A DNA stretch of 64,000 nt. Origin: Rhizobium skierniewicense. GTDB taxonomy: Bacteria > Pseudomonadota > Alphaproteobacteria > Rhizobiales > Rhizobiaceae. Positions 61,478-64,000 of this stretch are shown one piece after another. Under the pieces are notes generated by a model. It made no database searches and had not been told where the DNA came from. It saw only the letters and a list, made by a program, of their open reading frames with translations. The DNA lies in assembly GCF_014196515.1 (NCBI RefSeq), contig NZ_JACIDV010000012.1, forward strand, positions 62,001 through 126,000, written 5' to 3'. Numbering within the stretch: position 1 is the stretch's first letter; each line of letters begins with the position of its first letter. The position numbers and the translations under genes are program-made.

Positions 61478-64000
61478 TTACTCTGCCGCTTGTATCTTCT
61501 TCTCGGGACGACGCTCCAGCAACTCCTTCAGGAAATGGCCGGTGTAGGAGCGCTTCTCCTTGACGATCTGCTCCGGTGTTCCGGTTGCGACGATCTCGCC
61601 ACCACCCGTACCGCCTTCAGGGCCGATATCGATGACCCAATCCGCTGTCTTGATGACCTCAAGATTATGTTCGATGACGACGACGGAATTTCCCTGATCT
61701 ACCAGCTCGTGCAGCATTTCCAAAAGCTTGTTGACGTCGTGGAAATGCAAGCCGGTTGTCGGCTCATCGAGAATGTAGAGGGTGCGTCCTGTCGAGCGTT
61801 TTGACAATTCCTTGGCCAGTTTCACGCGCTGCGCTTCACCACCTGAGAGCGTATTGGCCTGCTGGCCGACCTTGATGTAGCCAAGGCCGACATCGAACAG
61901 CGATTGCAACTTGTCGCGCACCGCCGGAACCGCGGAAAAGAACTCGACACCTTCTTCGACCGTCATATCGAGGACATCGGCGATCGACTTGCTCTTGAAG
62001 GTCACATCCAGCGTTTCGCGGTTGTAGCGCTTGCCGTGGCAGACATCGCACGTCACGTACACGTCGGGCAGGAAGTGCATCTCGATCTTGATGACGCCAT
62101 CGCCCTGACAGGCTTCACAACGACCGCCCTTGACGTTGAACGAAAAGCGACCGGGTGCATAACCACGGGCCTTTGCTTCCGGTAAGCCTGAAAACCAATC
62201 ACGGATGGGTGTGAACGCACCCGTATAGGTCGCAGGGTTGGAGCGAGGTGTACGCCCGATCGGCGACTGGTCGATGTCGATGACCTTATCGATGAACTCG
62301 AAGCCATCGATACGGTCGTGGTCAGCCGGAATTTCACGGGCACCCATGACGCGACGCGCCGCCGACTTGTACAATGTTTCGATCAGGAAGGTCGACTTGC
62401 CTCCGCCGGAGACGCCAGTGACGGCCGTGAAGACACCGAGCGGAACCGACGCGGTAACATTTTTGAGGTTGTTGCCGCGGGCGCCGACGACCTTGATCTC
62501 TTTTCCTTTTTTCGGCTTGCGCCTTTCTGCGGGAATAGCCACGCCAAGAGCACCGGACAGATATTTACCCGTGAGCGATTTCGGGTTGTCCATGACCTGC
62601 TGCGGTGTTCCCTCCGCAATCACCTCGCCACCGTGAATGCCGGCGGCGGGACCGATATCCACCACATAGTCGGCCGTCATGATGGCATCTTCGTCATGCT
62701 CGACAACGATCACGGTGTTGCCGATATCGCGCAAGTGCTTCAGCGTATCCAGGAGACGAGCGTTGTCACGCTGATGCAGGCCAATCGATGGCTCATCCAG
62801 AACATAGAGAACACCGGTCAGGCCCGAGCCGATCTGTGATGCCAGGCGGATGCGCTGGCTCTCGCCACCGGAAAGCGTCCCCGAGTTGCGCGACAGGCTA
62901 AGATAGTCCAATCCGACATCGTTGAGAAATCTGAGGCGCTCGCGGATCTCCTTGAGGATACGGACAGCAATTTCGTTCTGCTTTGCATTGAGCGATTCCG
63001 GCAGACCGTCGAACCAGTCGCGCGCGACCTTGATCGACATCTCTGTGACCTGGCCGATGTGTTTTTTGTTGATCTTCACCGCCAGCGCTTCGGGCTTCAG
63101 GCGATAACCTGCGCAGGCGGGGCAGGGCGCTGCAGACATGTAGCGCTCGATTTCCTCACGTGCCCAGGCGCTGTCTGTTTCCTTCCAGCGACGTTCCAGA
63201 TTGGGAACGATGCCTTCGAAATTTTTCACCGTCTTGTAGGAGCGTGCACCGTCCTCGTACTGGAACTCGATCTTATCGTCGGTGCCCTGCAGAATCGCTT
63301 TCTTTGCAGCGTCGGAGAGTTCGTTCCAGCGGCTGGACAGCTTGAAGCCAAAGGCTTTGCCGAGCGCTTCCAGCGTCTGGTTATAGTATGGTGATGATGA
63401 CTTGGCCCACGGCGCCACAGCGCCATCCTTCAACGTGCGAGCAGGTTCCGGCACGATCAGCGCCGTGTCCACCTTTTGCTGGGAGCCCAGGCCATCGCAA
63501 GTCGGGCAGGCACCGAAGGGGTTGTTGAAGGAGAACAGGCGTGGCTCGATCTCGGAGATTGTGAAACCCGACACGGGGCAGGCGAATTTTTCCGAAAACA
63601 GAACCCGCTCGTGTGTTTCATTGAGCGACTTGTTCGCTGAACCACCGGCGGATGTTTCTTCCGGCGGCAGGGGTTTGTCGGCAAATTCGGCGACTGCCAA
63701 GCCGTCCGCAAGCTTCAAACACGTCTCAAGACTATCCGCCAGGCGCGCGGCCATGTCCGGACGCACCACGGCACGATCCACGACCACGTCGATGTCGTGT
63801 TTGTATTTTTTGTCCAATGCGGGAACATCGGCAATTTCATAGAACTGACCGTCGACCTTGACGCGCTGGAAGCCTTTTTTCATAAGCTCGGCGAGCTCTT
63901 TCTTATATTCGCCCTTTCGTCCTCGGATCATCGGCGCGAGAATGTAAAGCCGTGTTCCTTCTTCAAACGCGAGGATGCGGTCCACCATCTGGCTGATCGT
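61478..64000 (-). CDS. uvrA: Excinuclease ABC subunit UvrA, N-terminus beyond window
   Basis: UvrA is the damage-recognising ATPase of nucleotide-excision repair. The frame is open to the right edge, giving 840 residues of an expected 970 or so; the first ATP-binding segment lies outside. Visible are [20 protein letters not shown] (first signature), [19 protein letters not shown] (second Walker A), the C-terminal zinc module CEACQGDG...CDVCHGKR, and [20 protein letters not shown] (second signature). The insertion-domain zinc module normally reads CPxC...CPxC; here it is CPVSG...CPTC, so the second ligand is Ser (codon 63569-63571). The last residues are acidic/basic. A LexA box would be expected upstream, out of view. 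Confidence 0.97.
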   Translation of the reverse strand, partial: TISQMVDRILAFEEGTRLYILAPMIRGRKGEYKKELAELMKKGFQRVKVDGQFYEIADVPALDKKYKHDIDVVVDRAVVRPDMAARLADSLETCLKLADGLAVAEFADKPLPPEETSAGGSANKSLNETHERVLFSEKFACPVSGFTISEIEPRLFSFNNPFGACPTCDGLGSQQKVDTALIVPEPARTLKDGAVAPWAKSSSPYYNQTLEALGKAFGFKLSSRWNELSDAAKKAILQGTDDKIEFQYEDGARSYKTVKNFEGIVPNLERRWKETDSAWAREEIERYMSAAPCPACAGYRLKPEALAVKINKKHIGQVTEMSIKVARDWFDGLPESLNAKQNEIAVRILKEIRERLRFLNDVGLDYLSLSRNSGTLSGGESQRIRLASQIGSGLTGVLYVLDEPSIGLHQRDNARLLDTLKHLRDIGNTVIVVEHDEDAIMTADYVVDIGPAAGIHGGEVIAEGTPQQVMDNPKSLTGKYLSGALGVAIPAERRKPKKGKEIKVVGARGNNLKNVTASVPLGVFTAVTGVSGGGKSTFLIETLYKSAARRVMGAREIPADHDRIDGFEFIDKVIDIDQSPIGRTPRSNPATYTGAFTPIRDWFSGLPEAKARGYAPGRFSFNVKGGRCEACQGDGVIKIEMHFLPDVYVTCDVCHGKRYNRETLDVTFKSKSIADVLDMTVEEGVEFFSAVPAVRDKLQSLFDVGLGYIKVGQQANTLSGGEAQRVKLAKELSKRSTGRTLYILDEPTTGLHFHDVNKLLEMLHELVDQGNSVVVIEHNLEVIKTADWVIDIGPEGGTGGGEIVATGTPEQIVKEKRSYTGHFLKELLERRPEKKIQAAE

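Overview
The window looks like a chromosomal segment of a member of the Rhizobiaceae (Agrobacterium/Rhizobium group). The evidence is the protein families: a CckA hybrid kinase with typical alphaproteobacterial spacing, EipB/DUF1849, LpxI instead of LpxH, a GTTC-N7-GTTC LexA box, znuABC-zur with a rhizobial Zur box, and a FliO-like protein beside cckA. It is moderately GC-rich and mostly housekeeping. I saw no tRNA, rRNA or CRISPR array.

Layout. 1-2330: the N-terminal part of ppiD (minus), then three tiny membrane-protein ORFs (minus) that are too short for usual gene calling. 2494-7588: coaD, two cyclophilins, queA, tgt and pabB. 7768-9942: glutathione-dependent formaldehyde dehydrogenase and an EamA permease (minus). 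10073-14256: a FliO-like protein diverging from cckA. 14415-19311: a LuxR-type regulator, clpS-clpA and azlCD-like genes. 19372-24124: a PAP2 protein, a translationally coupled minus-strand group (ridA, gdpD, FemAB-like, HIT) and eipB. 24306-37584: the conserved block rpsB-tsf-pyrH-frr-uppS-cdsA-rseP-bamA-lpxD-fabZ-lpxA-lpxI-lpxB, covering translation, lipid carrier synthesis, outer-membrane assembly and lipid A. 37838-47105: gltA, comEC, a GST, lexA, a VOC protein, kdsA and eno. 47149-48010: a degenerate IS5-family (IS427-group-like) element inserted just behind eno. 48052-53187: a small sugar locus (LacI regulator, GH2 beta-mannosidase, aldo/keto reductase). 53362-58246: an RcnB-like protein and a zinc regulon (COG0523 GTPase, znuA, znuCB, zur). 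58254-64000: gamma-carbonic anhydrase-like protein, FAH hydrolase, dusA, DUF72 and the C-terminal part of uvrA.

The observations I rate highest are as follows. (1) Tgt has lost two of its three zinc-ligand cysteines (Ser305, Cys307, Ser310, His336), and UvrA has lost one ligand of its first zinc module (CPVS instead of CPxC). (2) There is an untracked cluster of three 34-59 residue membrane proteins at 1728-2330. (3) Two matching Zur boxes control the zinc genes, ZnuC carries a His-rich C-terminal tail, and ZnuA has a His-Glu region encoded by a hexanucleotide repeat. (4) Two back-to-back perfect palindromes lie upstream of cckA. (5) A LacI-type operator lies in an AT-rich divergent promoter region of a beta-mannosidase locus that has no transporter. 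(6) The IS copy separates eno from its terminator and has two frame-breaking indels plus a likely programmed frameshift site. I found no clear defence system, phage or biosynthetic cluster.
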